Source: Parabacteroides bouchesdurhonensis
GTDB taxonomy: Bacteria > Bacteroidota > Bacteroidia > Bacteroidales > Tannerellaceae
Assembly (NCBI RefSeq): GCF_900186615.1
Contig: NZ_LT896588.1
Span: forward strand, 2,838,559-2,902,558
Reading direction: 5' to 3'
DNA: 64,000 bases
Below the pieces are notes generated by a model, which was given only the letters and a program-made list of their open reading frames with translations, ran no database searches and was not told where the DNA came from. Below are positions 44,487-53,243 of this stretch, one piece after another (the first letter of the stretch is position 1; each line of letters begins with the position of its first letter). Made by a program: the position numbers and the translations under genes.

Positions 44487-45239
44487 ATGAAAATATCGGT
44501 TATTACTACCACCTATAATAGCGGCCGGACCGTACGGGATACGATAGAAAGTGTTTTATCCCAGGATTATCCGGACATTGAATATATTATTATAGATGGA
44601 GCCAGTACGGATGATACTTTACGGATCGTAAATGAATATGCGGATCGTATTTCATGGATCGTATCAGAACCGGACAAGGGAATTTACGATGCTATGAACA
44701 AAGGTATACGGATGGCAACAGGAGATGTTGTAGGCATACTTAATTCGGATGATTTTTTTGCTTCCCAGGATGTTGTAAGCCGTATTGCCTCCGAATTTGC
44801 CGAACCCTCATTGGATGCTGTGTATGGCGATGTGCGTTTTGTTTCTCCGGAAGATTTGTCACGTTGCGTCCGGCACTATTCATCCCGTATATTCCGGCGT
44901 CCGTTGATGCATTTGGGATTTATCCCGGCTCATCCGTCTTTTTATGTAAGGAGAGTTTGGTATGAACGTTTAGGACTTTATAATATGAGTTATCGCATTT
45001 GCGCCGATTTTGAATTATTACTACGTTTTATTTATATACAACGCATTAATGTCCGCTATTTGCCGTTTGACTTTGTTACAATGCGTACGGGAGGAGTTAG
45101 CACAAACGGTTTTCAGTGTTATAAATGTATCATGGAGGAGCATCGGCGTGCCTGTAGGGAGAATAAGGTGTATACCAATCCTTTTTTACTGTCTTTGCGC
45201 TATTTGTATAAACTAACGGAATTTATTTGTGCTTATTGA
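44487..45239 (+). CDS. Glycosyltransferase family 2
   Basis: A 250-residue GT2 of the short WcaA/WcaE-like type: KISVITTTYNSGRTVRDTIE at the start, IIDGASTDDTLRIV near 35, SEPDKGIYDAMNKGI near 58 and GILNSDDFFAS (NSDD, DXD-like) near 84. Lies between the two YjbH units, 3 bp after the first. Donor unknown. Confidence 0.9.
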   Translation: MKISVITTTYNSGRTVRDTIESVLSQDYPDIEYIIIDGASTDDTLRIVNEYADRISWIVSEPDKGIYDAMNKGIRMATGDVVGILNSDDFFASQDVVSRIASEFAEPSLDAVYGDVRFVSPEDLSRCVRHYSSRIFRRPLMHLGFIPAHPSFYVRRVWYERLGLYNMSYRICADFELLLRFIYIQRINVRYLPFDFVTMRTGGVSTNGFQCYKCIMEEHRRACRENKVYTNPFLLSLRYLYKLTEFICAY

Positions 45240-45249
45240 AGAATGCTTT

Positions 45250-46476
45250 ATGGGTAAATTCAGAATTATTGTTGTTTGTTGTTTTTTATTTGTTGCATAC
45301 GTAAGGTCTCAACCTTCTTCTTTATTAAAAGAGCTACGTTCTCTGGGGTTTGAAAATTTGTCTTCGGGTAATGCAAAGATATATGATTGGTTTGCTTTCG
45401 AGGATCGTGTCCACCGGAATACTTATCAAGGATTAGGGGATGCGGTCCAACTGTTGTTGGACGACCGTTCCATAGAACGGGATGTTGCTTTTATTTTACT
45501 AGAGAATAATATTCCTCAGATAAAAGCAGTAGTTCCTTATAAATTGGTATCAGCTTGCCGAAACGGTCTGATTTCTATCCAGGATGTTTTTAAGGGGATG
45601 ACTATTGCGTACGATACGGATAATTACAGGCAAGGCGGGAAAAAAGGCAAAACTTATAACCATTCGGCCGGAAAGATCGATTTGGTTTTTTATCCTCAGT
45701 TGCTTTTGGCTAATTATCGTTTGGATGTGCTGTATGTTGTAGCTTTGGACTTGGCTCCGGCAGTGGAAATGCAGTTATGGCCGGGCGCTAAATTCACAGG
45801 TCAGGTTATTTTTCCTTTGTATAATAATCTAAAAGGTCAGGTTGATTATATCCGTCCGGGCATATTGGCTTTGTCGCAGTCGTTTCGTTTACATGATAAT
45901 GTTTTCGGATCGCTTAGTGCAGGAAACTTTAATGCAAACAGGATGGGGGTGGATGCGTCATTGCGCTATCGTACGAATAACGGACGTTTCAGTATTGGGG
46001 TGAACGCCGGTGTTACCGGTTCATCTACTTTTTACGATCATCGCTGGCAGGTCTCTAATTGGGATCGCATGAATTATTCCGGTATGGTTTCTTATTACGA
46101 GCCTTCTTATAATATGGAGTTTGATTTGCAAGCCGGTCAATACATATATGGCGATAAGGGCGTCCGTTTGGATTGTACACGTCATTTCGGAGAAGTCTCG
46201 GTAGGCGTTTTTGCCATGTATGTGGGCGATCTGGCAAATGGCGGTTTCCATTTTGCTATTCCGCTTCCCGGTCGGAAACGGAAACGTCCCAAGCATTTTC
46301 CGGTGCGGTTTATGTTGCCTGAGCATTTCGATTGGGAATATCAGGCTCAGGCATCGCCGGAGTATCAGGAGCGTCGTTTAGGGCAGGTTTATGAAGTAAG
46401 ACCGGATGAAAACCATAGCAGCCGTTTTTATAATCCGGATTATATAAAGTATAATTTAATACATTTTCAAAGATGA
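45250..46476 (+). CDS. YjbH-like exopolysaccharide protein, C-terminal unit
   Basis: A 408-residue secreted beta-rich protein with a signal peptide (FRIIVVCCFLFVAYVRSQ). It has the pattern of the C-terminal part of YjbH/GfcD: LKELRSLGFENLSSG, then alternating strands including LLANYRLDVLYVVALDLAP and ending with PLPGRKRKRPKHFPVRFMLP, which resembles the terminal barrel region. It probably works with the N-terminal unit at 43761-44483 in the outer membrane during capsule export. ATG 45250 is preferred over the start at 45229, which would overlap the GT2 gene. The next gene overlaps by 4 bp. Confidence 0.72.
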   Translation: MGKFRIIVVCCFLFVAYVRSQPSSLLKELRSLGFENLSSGNAKIYDWFAFEDRVHRNTYQGLGDAVQLLLDDRSIERDVAFILLENNIPQIKAVVPYKLVSACRNGLISIQDVFKGMTIAYDTDNYRQGGKKGKTYNHSAGKIDLVFYPQLLLANYRLDVLYVVALDLAPAVEMQLWPGAKFTGQVIFPLYNNLKGQVDYIRPGILALSQSFRLHDNVFGSLSAGNFNANRMGVDASLRYRTNNGRFSIGVNAGVTGSSTFYDHRWQVSNWDRMNYSGMVSYYEPSYNMEFDLQAGQYIYGDKGVRLDCTRHFGEVSVGVFAMYVGDLANGGFHFAIPLPGRKRKRPKHFPVRFMLPEHFDWEYQAQASPEYQERRLGQVYEVRPDENHSSRFYNPDYIKYNLIHFQR

Positions 46477-47402
46477 AGAGAAATAAAATATGGTTTAGCC
46501 TTGTTGCCGTATTTGTTGTATTGTTCTTAGGTATGGAATTATGCCTTCGATCTATTTGGGGCTTTTGCGATGCCGTCTTGATGCAACCGGATGCGGACTT
46601 TGAGTATATTGCCCAGCCTTGCCAGAACCGTTGTCGTTTTGGACGGCATATCGTGTATAATTCATATTCCCAGAGAAACGGAGAGGTCGATTCGACGGCT
46701 ATTATAATATTGGGGTTGGGTGATTCTGTTATCAATGGTGGAACGTTGACCGATCAGGATAGTTTGGCAACAACTCTCCTCGGGGAAGAGCTATCTTACC
46801 CAAGTCGTAGGGTACAGGTTTTGAATATTTCTGCGGGTAGCTGGGGACCGGATAATTGTATGGCTTACCTTAAACGGTATGGGACATTTAATGCTCAGGC
46901 GGCTTTTCTTGTTTGCAGTTCGCATGATGTGCATGATACAATGGATTTTACTCCGGTTATAGATAAAGATGTCAGCTATCCTTCCCATCAATATACGTTT
47001 GCCGTATGGGAGTTGCTGGACCGTTATCTGTATCCTCGTTTGTGCAACTTACTTCATATATCAGGTTCGTCACCGGCTGTTGATTCTGTTCAAATCATCC
47101 GGAAACCCGGAAAATCCTTTAACCCGGGATTCCCGGCATTGGCCAGTTATTTTCGTGATAATCATATCCCATTCTTTGTGTTGCTTCATGCTGAGACCGG
47201 TGAACAGCAACAAGGTCATTATGGTGAGGAAGGAATGGCAATATTAGATTTCTATACGGAAAATCAAGTGCCGGTGTTGACCGATTTAGGTAAATTGTCT
47301 TTATCGGATTACCGGGATAATATTCATATAAATGAACGAGGACAACAAAAACTAATGTTGTTGTTGGGGTCTTCGTTGTTTGAAATACTGAATAATCATT
47401 AA
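46473..47402 (+). CDS. SGNH-hydrolase-like membrane-anchored protein
   Basis: A 309-residue protein with an N-terminal anchor (FSLVAVFVVLFLGMEL) and an SGNH fold. Block I contains LGLGDSVINGGTL (catalytic Ser in GDS), block II the Gly of SAGSWGPDNCM, and block V the DNIHINERGQQ Asp-x-x-His pair. Such proteins de-O-acetylate or O-acetylate cell-surface polysaccharides. It follows the YjbH unit by overlap and could modify the capsule during export. The substrate cannot be read from sequence. Confidence 0.72.
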   Translation: MKRNKIWFSLVAVFVVLFLGMELCLRSIWGFCDAVLMQPDADFEYIAQPCQNRCRFGRHIVYNSYSQRNGEVDSTAIIILGLGDSVINGGTLTDQDSLATTLLGEELSYPSRRVQVLNISAGSWGPDNCMAYLKRYGTFNAQAAFLVCSSHDVHDTMDFTPVIDKDVSYPSHQYTFAVWELLDRYLYPRLCNLLHISGSSPAVDSVQIIRKPGKSFNPGFPALASYFRDNHIPFFVLLHAETGEQQQGHYGEEGMAILDFYTENQVPVLTDLGKLSLSDYRDNIHINERGQQKLMLLLGSSLFEILNNH

Positions 47403-47413
47403 TAATTACAGTT

Positions 47414-48670
47414 ATGAAAAAAACTTTGTTCTTTCTGATAGTAATACTGTTAGTCGGCGTTACTTCTTCAGGATTCATTTCCTGCACGTCCAACGAGCCG
47501 TCTCCCGAACAAGTAGACGACTCTTTTAATGATGAGATCTATTTTGTTTCAGGTCGTGTAACTTCCGGACAATCTTCATTATCCGGGGTAAGTGTCAAAA
47601 TTGATAATGACTCACCGGAAACAATGACCTCGGCAGACGGAACGTATCAATTGTTTTTATCTAAAAAAGGCAATTATGTTCTGCGTTTTCATAAAGACGG
47701 TTATGTAGATATTGTTACTACCGTTTTATTTAATGATAATACGCCTAACAGGAGCAGTATTGTTGTTTCGCCGGACATGACACTTTCCAGCGCTGCTATA
47801 ACTGTTACTCCGGATAGCGAAATAGAAATAGCGGATCCTACAGGGCGTGCGGTTTTAAGTGTGATGCGTTCTTTTGCGGAAAAGACGGATGTGGCTTTAA
47901 CGGTTTATAAAGAGCTTCCTGCTAATTATTCTCCGGGCAATTCTTTGAAATCCGAACTTTACGGAGTAGGATATACTACTGTAGAAATCTCTCCGACAGG
48001 AACGGAATTGACAAAGGAAAGTACCCTGCGAGTGAATAAACAGACATCGGATGCCATATCGTTTGCTTCGGTTGATTTATATCAGCGTAATGCCGATAAC
48101 GAATGGGAGAAGACAAATGATGTAATATTGGATAAGTCCCGTAATGCTTATACTGCTAGTATTACTGCGCTTTCTTCTTATTCGATGCGCATTCCTTATA
48201 CGGTTTCGGGTGGACAAGAAACGGTTTCGGACCATTTAAACGGTAGTCTGGACGTGGATAATTGCGGAAATATGGCGGCTCGTGAGAATATTGAAATTAA
48301 AGTTAACCAGCTTTGCGGTTGGGATTTTGTTACAGATCTTCACAAGGAAGTCCGCTCTACTTTTTCGGGGATTTCCCAATCGGATGAAGACGCCTTATGT
48401 GCCCAGATAACGGAACAGATCATTTCGCTGGAGGGTAGCACTGACGGTTATTATGAATTGCCGGTAACATTGTCTGCTGCTGCGGTTAGTGGTAATTCGG
48501 TTATGCACTATGAGAATTATGCGAAGGAATGTATATTGACTTATTCGTTTGATATTGCCTATCTGGATACTTCGTATACAATTGCTGTTATGATTAAAAA
48601 ATACACAGGAATGGATGAAAGGTATACGAATAAGAGCTGCTATCAGCATTCGGGAGGACAGGGACAGTAA
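47414..48670 (+). CDS. Surface lipoprotein with carboxypeptidase-like regulatory domain
   Basis: A 418-residue lipoprotein: lipobox GFISC with Cys near 24, then a short acidic linker and a CarboxypepD_reg-like beta domain (FVSGRVTSGQSSLSGVSVKI, YQLFLSKKGNYVLRFHKDGY, about 43-110). The rest is beta-rich with no clear family; it contains many Ser/Thr repeats typical of exported Bacteroidota proteins. It lies between the SGNH gene and a sulfotransferase within the capsule operon and may be a capsule-associated surface protein. Confidence 0.65.
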   Translation: MKKTLFFLIVILLVGVTSSGFISCTSNEPSPEQVDDSFNDEIYFVSGRVTSGQSSLSGVSVKIDNDSPETMTSADGTYQLFLSKKGNYVLRFHKDGYVDIVTTVLFNDNTPNRSSIVVSPDMTLSSAAITVTPDSEIEIADPTGRAVLSVMRSFAEKTDVALTVYKELPANYSPGNSLKSELYGVGYTTVEISPTGTELTKESTLRVNKQTSDAISFASVDLYQRNADNEWEKTNDVILDKSRNAYTASITALSSYSMRIPYTVSGGQETVSDHLNGSLDVDNCGNMAARENIEIKVNQLCGWDFVTDLHKEVRSTFSGISQSDEDALCAQITEQIISLEGSTDGYYELPVTLSAAAVSGNSVMHYENYAKECILTYSFDIAYLDTSYTIAVMIKKYTGMDERYTNKSCYQHSGGQGQ

Positions 48671-48688
48671 GTTTTAATTATAAACGGA

Positions 48689-49432
48689 ATGAATTATAAA
48701 AATTGGCTTTTATATCGGTTGTTACGGACTATATATCATTGGATACTGCGAACATGGAAGTCTTTTATTTCCATGTTTACAGATAAATTTTCTCGAGAAT
48801 TTATCTGTAAACAAGACGTACGTCTTGTTTATTTGAATAATCCTAAAGTTGCTTGTTCTTCCATAAAGGTTTCTATGTTCGGGGATTTTGAATATATTCA
48901 TAGGTATGTTCAAAATAATAATTATGAAACTAAGAGTTTATCTCCGGAAATGCGGTCTTACTATAAATTTACTTTTGTGAGAAACCCCTATGTACGTTTG
49001 GTCTCTTGCTATGAGGATAAGATTGTGAAAAATAAAGACCACTTCCCACAGTACTATCATATAGATATGCAGGGAATAACAAATTTTGATGATTTTATAA
49101 AGCGAATTATAAAAATATCATATTATGAAGCTGATCCTCATTTTGCAAGTCAATATCGCTTGACTCATAATAAATGGGGGAAATGCTTGGTTGATTATGT
49201 GGGAAAGTTTGAAAATCTAAAAAATGATTATGAACCGATACGAATCCGATTCGGGTTAAATCCTTTACCACATAGAAACAAGGTGGCTTCGCTTTTAGGT
49301 AAAAACTGGATGGATTATTACACTTTAGAGACGGCGGAACTGGTGTATAAGAAATATAAGAAGGACTTTACTGCATTCGGATATAAGGATGAATGTCGTA
49401 AGTTAAAAGAATACCTGAAACAAAAAGTATAA
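48689..49432 (+). CDS. Carbohydrate sulfotransferase (4 of 4, HNK-1/Sulfotransfer_2 type)
   Basis: A 247-residue sulfotransferase of the Golgi carbohydrate sulfotransferase type: PAPS 5'-loop YLNNPKVACSSIKVSMFG (about 47-64) and 3'-phosphate motif FVRNPYVRLVSCYEDK (about 97-112). It differs from the two Nod-like enzymes and from the third enzyme of the locus, so it probably sulfates a different position. The 5' part of the coding sequence contains three chained inverted repeats (48751-48831). Followed 15 bp later by the phosphatase gene. Confidence 0.85.
   Translation: MNYKNWLLYRLLRTIYHWILRTWKSFISMFTDKFSREFICKQDVRLVYLNNPKVACSSIKVSMFGDFEYIHRYVQNNNYETKSLSPEMRSYYKFTFVRNPYVRLVSCYEDKIVKNKDHFPQYYHIDMQGITNFDDFIKRIIKISYYEADPHFASQYRLTHNKWGKCLVDYVGKFENLKNDYEPIRIRFGLNPLPHRNKVASLLGKNWMDYYTLETAELVYKKYKKDFTAFGYKDECRKLKEYLKQKV
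48751..48831 (+). repeat. Three overlapping inverted repeats inside sulfotransferase gene
   Basis: Inverted repeat 1: 9-bp arms AACATGGAA and TTCCATGTT (48751-48759, 48769-48777). Inverted repeat 2: 16-bp arms starting TGTTTACAGATAAATT (48774-48789, 48798-48813). Palindrome 3: 24 bp without mismatch at 48808-48831, centre GACGTACGTC. Each shares 4-6 bp with the next. The chain encodes residues about 21-48, before the PAPS loop. Confidence 0.85.
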
Positions 49433-49447
49433 AAACAGAATACGCGT

Positions 49448-50197
49448 ATGCTGAATTTTTTCACAAAGAATAAAATTGCCTTACCTTTTTCTTTTGCGGA
49501 TGTTCATACCCATATTCTTCCTTGTGTGGATGATGGGGTGTCATCTGTGAAGGAAGCATTGGAATTGCTCTCTTTCCTGAAAGAGAGGGGAGTGGAGCGG
49601 TTGTTTTTTACTCCGCATGTGATGGCGGATTATCCCCGTAATAATGCTTCTTATCTGAACGAACGTCTCCGCTCGTTTATGGAGCTATACATGGAGCATA
49701 CTCCGGATAAATATCCGGAAATCCGTTTAGCTGCCGAATATATGCTGGATGAGGAATTTTATTTTCATCTGGATAAAGGGCTTCTTACTTATGACGGGAT
49801 ACATGCTTTGGTGGAGATGTCGTGCCTGCAACGTCCTATGGGGTTGGAGGAGATGCTTTATAAAATTCAGTTGTATAATTATGTACCTGTCCTGGCACAC
49901 CCGGAACGTTATTTGTTCTTGTCACAATCCGATTTTATTTATTTAAAGGAATTAGGTTGTCGTTTTCAATTGAATCTGTTTTCGTTGCAGGGCTTGTATG
50001 GCGCATCTGTAAAAGAGAATGCCGAACGGTTGTTGGGCAACGGTTTGTATGATTTTGTAGGGAGTGATATACATTCGGCGAATAGTACATCACTCTATGA
50101 AAATTTTTTCTTGAAACGAAAGTCCGGTTTGTTGGTAAAAGACTTGATGGAAAAGAATGAAGTGCTTTTCCGGGAGAAACAATCCTCTATAGAGTAA
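49448..50197 (+). CDS. CpsB/YwqE-type PHP tyrosine phosphatase
   Basis: A 249-residue metal-dependent phosphatase that dephosphorylates Wzc-type BY-kinases and so resets capsule chain-length control. PHP-domain metal ligands are visible: DVHTHILPCVDDG near 19, FFTPHVMADYP near 55, AAEYMLDEEF near 98, AHPERYLFL near 156 and VGSDIHSANS near 198. It is the last gene of the capsule operon. Its stop lies 4 bp from the convergent DEAD-box helicase stop. Confidence 0.92.
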   Translation: MLNFFTKNKIALPFSFADVHTHILPCVDDGVSSVKEALELLSFLKERGVERLFFTPHVMADYPRNNASYLNERLRSFMELYMEHTPDKYPEIRLAAEYMLDEEFYFHLDKGLLTYDGIHALVEMSCLQRPMGLEEMLYKIQLYNYVPVLAHPERYLFLSQSDFIYLKELGCRFQLNLFSLQGLYGASVKENAERLLGNGLYDFVGSDIHSANSTSLYENFFLKRKSGLLVKDLMEKNEVLFREKQSSIE

Positions 50198-50201
50198 CTG
50201 T

Positions 50202-51476
50202 TTATCCGTTTTTACGTGGACGTCCTTTGTGGTGAGCATTGCTTTGCCTGGGGCGTCCATTGTTGTTATTGCCCTCTTTACGTGGACGTCCGCGTCCGCG
50301 TCGGGGGGTATTATACTTTTCAGGTTCGTATAAAGGAGCTTCTCCGAATTTCGGATCAACAGGTATTTTATATACCGGTTTTTCCAGAAAATCTTCAATA
50401 CGTTTGAATTGGGCTTGTTCGTCGGTTGAAATGAATGTAATGGCCAGACCTTCTCCATTCGTTCCACGGGCCGTACGTCCGATACGGTGTACATAATCTT
50501 CCGGATCGTGAGGTATGTCATAGTTAATGACAAGGCGGATATCATTGATGTCGATGCCGCGTGATACCACATCGGTTGCAACCAGAATATCAATGTGCCC
50601 GTTCTTGAATTCTTTCATAACCTCTTCCCGTTGCGACTGTTCCAAATCGGAATGCATGGGCGCAACGTTAAATTTCATCCTCTTTAAGGTAGCTGCCAAT
50701 TCTTTGACTTTTATCTTTGACGAAGAGAAAATGATAACCCGTTGCGGACGGCTTTGTAAAAATAAATCTTCGAGGATACGTATTTTCTGCGGTTCATAGC
50801 AAACGTAAGCTGTTTGCAAGATGGTTTCGGGAGGGCGGGAGATAGCTATTTTTATTTCTTCCGGATTCTTTAGTATCGTTTTAGCCAATGTCCGGATTTT
50901 AGGGGGCATGGTAGCCGAGAACATGATGACCTGGCAGGTAGGAGGCAACAGTTTATGTACCTGCATGATGTCGTCATAAAATCCCATATCCAGCATACGG
51001 TCTGCTTCGTCGAGAATAAAGAAAGAGGTTTGCGACAAATCTACTGAACCTAGCTTGATATGCGCCAGCAAACGTCCGGGAGTTGCTATAACAATATCGG
51101 CTCCCATTTCCATCCCTCGCTTTTGTTGTTCCCAAGCTATGCCATCAGTTCCTCCATACACAGCCACAGCCGAAACCGGGATAAAATAGGTAAATCCTTC
51201 GATCTGCTGGTCTATTTGCTGGGCAAGCTCGCGGGTGGGAGCCATAATTATTGCGTTGATAGCGTTAGCCGGATGTGTTCCTTTGCTAAGCTCGTTAATT
51301 ACCGGCAACACATAAGCAGCCGTTTTACCTGTTCCTGTTTGGGCACAGGCAATAATATCCTTCCCTTCTAAAATAACCGGAATAGTAAGCTCTTGTACCG
51401 GGGTTGTTTCTGCGAAATTCATGGCATCCAGCCCATCTAGTACGGCTTCTTCCAAGTTCAATTCATCAAATCTCAT
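50202..51476 (-). CDS. DEAD-box RNA helicase
   Basis: A 424-residue ATP-dependent RNA helicase (RhlE/CsdA-like) for RNA remodelling. Motifs in order: Q-motif region (NFAETTPVQELTIP), I ACAQTGTGKTA, Ia PTRELAQQ, II VLDEADRMLD as FILDEADRMLD, III SATMPP, V DVVSRGIDI and VI HRIGRTAR. After about 370 the tail is basic and repeated (RRGRGRPRKEG, RPRKNG, AT-hook-like), as in Bacteroidota RhlE proteins. Convergent with the capsule operon. Confidence 0.95.
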   Translation of the reverse strand: MRFDELNLEEAVLDGLDAMNFAETTPVQELTIPVILEGKDIIACAQTGTGKTAAYVLPVINELSKGTHPANAINAIIMAPTRELAQQIDQQIEGFTYFIPVSAVAVYGGTDGIAWEQQKRGMEMGADIVIATPGRLLAHIKLGSVDLSQTSFFILDEADRMLDMGFYDDIMQVHKLLPPTCQVIMFSATMPPKIRTLAKTILKNPEEIKIAISRPPETILQTAYVCYEPQKIRILEDLFLQSRPQRVIIFSSSKIKVKELAATLKRMKFNVAPMHSDLEQSQREEVMKEFKNGHIDILVATDVVSRGIDINDIRLVINYDIPHDPEDYVHRIGRTARGTNGEGLAITFISTDEQAQFKRIEDFLEKPVYKIPVDPKFGEAPLYEPEKYNTPRRGRGRPRKEGNNNNGRPRQSNAHHKGRPRKNG

Positions 51477-51594
51477 CTTGCATCATTAAATTCTCCGTAA
51501 AGATATATAATATTTGGCAATATTTTAAAGCCAGGTGTATATAGTTCTTTCAAATAGTTTATTTTATAGGAATATTTGTTGATTTTCTTGTGGT

Positions 51595-51629
51595 TTTGGT
51601 TGTTTTTTTAAACAAATGACATATCTTTA
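51595..51629 (+). promoter_or_regulatory. Candidate promoter of PAS histidine kinase gene
   Basis: TTTG (51595-51598) and TATCTTTA (51622-51629, one mismatch to TAnnTTTG) are 23 bp apart and 28 bp from the start codon. A leader between the divergent helicase and kinase genes. Confidence 0.45.
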
Positions 51630-51656
51630 TGCCCAACAATCATGTCTTTATAAAAA

Positions 51657-53225
51657 ATGGATAATATAAATAAAGATGAAGATATTAAAGATCTTCTAAC
51701 GAGATTAGAAGAAAAAGCAAAGGTTAGTCTGGAACTTCATGAACTTATAAATACAATTTTAGATAAGCTCCCGTTAGGTGTTTTTGTAAAGGATGCAGAA
51801 GACCAATTCAATTATTTGTATTGGAATCATTTTATGGAAGAAATTACCGGAATTGATGCGTCTGACATTAAAGGAGACAACGGTTCTAAAATGGATTTTG
51901 GTGGCATATTATCTATAGAAGAACGTTTTGAAATAGATCGTATGACTATGAAGACCGGTAAGGTTAAAGAGTTTCAAGGCAGAGTGAAAACACCTTCGGG
52001 TGAATTTAAAGTTATTGAAGTTACTAAAATACCTATCTCATTAAAAGACGGAAAACCTCTGTTACTCACTTTATGGAGGGATATAACAGCCAAACAGGAA
52101 ATAGAAAAGACTTTAAAAAGGACGCGCATTTTGACAAAAATGGCTTTGCGTACCGGAGATATACGTACCAGTTCCATTTTTGTTAATCCGGATAGCACAT
52201 CGAATTATGAAGATTCTATTGTTACTATAAATGATTGGAGTACAAAGGATGAAAGTACTATAGATGTGCCGTGGAAAGCTTTTGCGGGAAGAGTACATCC
52301 GGATGATTATGAGGCTTATGTTAAAGCCTTTTATGATCTCTGTGCCGGTAAATGCCAAGACATGAAAATAGAGTCTCGCATCAAGTTATCGAATAATAGT
52401 GATTATACCTGGCGCGATACTACGGCGTATGTTTACGAACGTGATGAAAGGGGACGTCCTACTATCATTATCGGTTGTTCTACGGATATTCAAAGCCAGA
52501 AAGATCAGGAATTGGACATGGAAGTAGCCCGTAAAAGAGCGGAAGATGCCGATAAAATGAAGTCGAAATATCTTGCCGATATGAGTCATGAAATACGTAC
52601 TCCGTTGAATGCGATTACCGGGTTTGCAGAGCTGATGGCTTTTGCCGATACGGATGAGGAACGTATGTCGTACTATGAAATTATTAAAACCAACAACCAG
52701 TTGCTGATGCAGCTTATCAACGATATCCTTGACCTCTCTAAGATAGAGGCGGGTGCTATCAAGATAAGTTATGCTCCCATTCATATTAATGACTTTATGG
52801 ATATGGTTTATGCTTCTGCAAAGCTGCGTGTTCAGGAGGGTGTTGAAATGATTCTGGAGAAAGAGGCTGCGGATTGTGAATTTGTGACAGACCAGATTCG
52901 CTTATTACAAGTAGTTAATAATTTGGTGAATAACGCAATTAAGAACACAAAACAAGGCAGCATTACTCTTGGATACCACCGGTTGCCGGAAGATATGTAT
53001 GAATTTTATGTAACGGATACCGGTATCGGTATAGCTAAAGACGAGATAGATACTCTGTTTGAACGTTTTGTCAAACTGAATGATTACGTAGAAGGTATCG
53101 GTTTAGGGCTGGCTATCAGTAAAGGTTTGGTTACCCGAATGGGTGGTTCTATCCGGGTCGAGTCCGAACTGGGTAAAGGCTCTCGTTTCTCATTTGTACT
53201 TCCTTGCCATAGAAGGAGCATCTAA
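51657..53225 (+). CDS. Cytoplasmic PAS-PAS sensor histidine kinase
   Basis: A 522-residue kinase without membrane segments. A first PAS domain (about 25-140: LPLGVFVKDAEDQFNYLYWN) and a second PAS-like region (about 150-285) precede the HisKA domain with the phospho-acceptor His in YLADMSHEIRTPLNAITG near 310, and the ATPase domain with N-box VVNNLVNNAIKNT, G1 DTGIGIAKDE and G2 GIGLGLAI. No receiver domain and no response regulator gene adjacent, so its partner lies elsewhere. It ends 18 bp before the convergent binding protein gene. Confidence 0.93.
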   Translation: MDNINKDEDIKDLLTRLEEKAKVSLELHELINTILDKLPLGVFVKDAEDQFNYLYWNHFMEEITGIDASDIKGDNGSKMDFGGILSIEERFEIDRMTMKTGKVKEFQGRVKTPSGEFKVIEVTKIPISLKDGKPLLLTLWRDITAKQEIEKTLKRTRILTKMALRTGDIRTSSIFVNPDSTSNYEDSIVTINDWSTKDESTIDVPWKAFAGRVHPDDYEAYVKAFYDLCAGKCQDMKIESRIKLSNNSDYTWRDTTAYVYERDERGRPTIIIGCSTDIQSQKDQELDMEVARKRAEDADKMKSKYLADMSHEIRTPLNAITGFAELMAFADTDEERMSYYEIIKTNNQLLMQLINDILDLSKIEAGAIKISYAPIHINDFMDMVYASAKLRVQEGVEMILEKEAADCEFVTDQIRLLQVVNNLVNNAIKNTKQGSITLGYHRLPEDMYEFYVTDTGIGIAKDEIDTLFERFVKLNDYVEGIGLGLAISKGLVTRMGGSIRVESELGKGSRFSFVLPCHRRSI

Positions 53226-53243
53226 CGGAAGCCAAGCGATACA

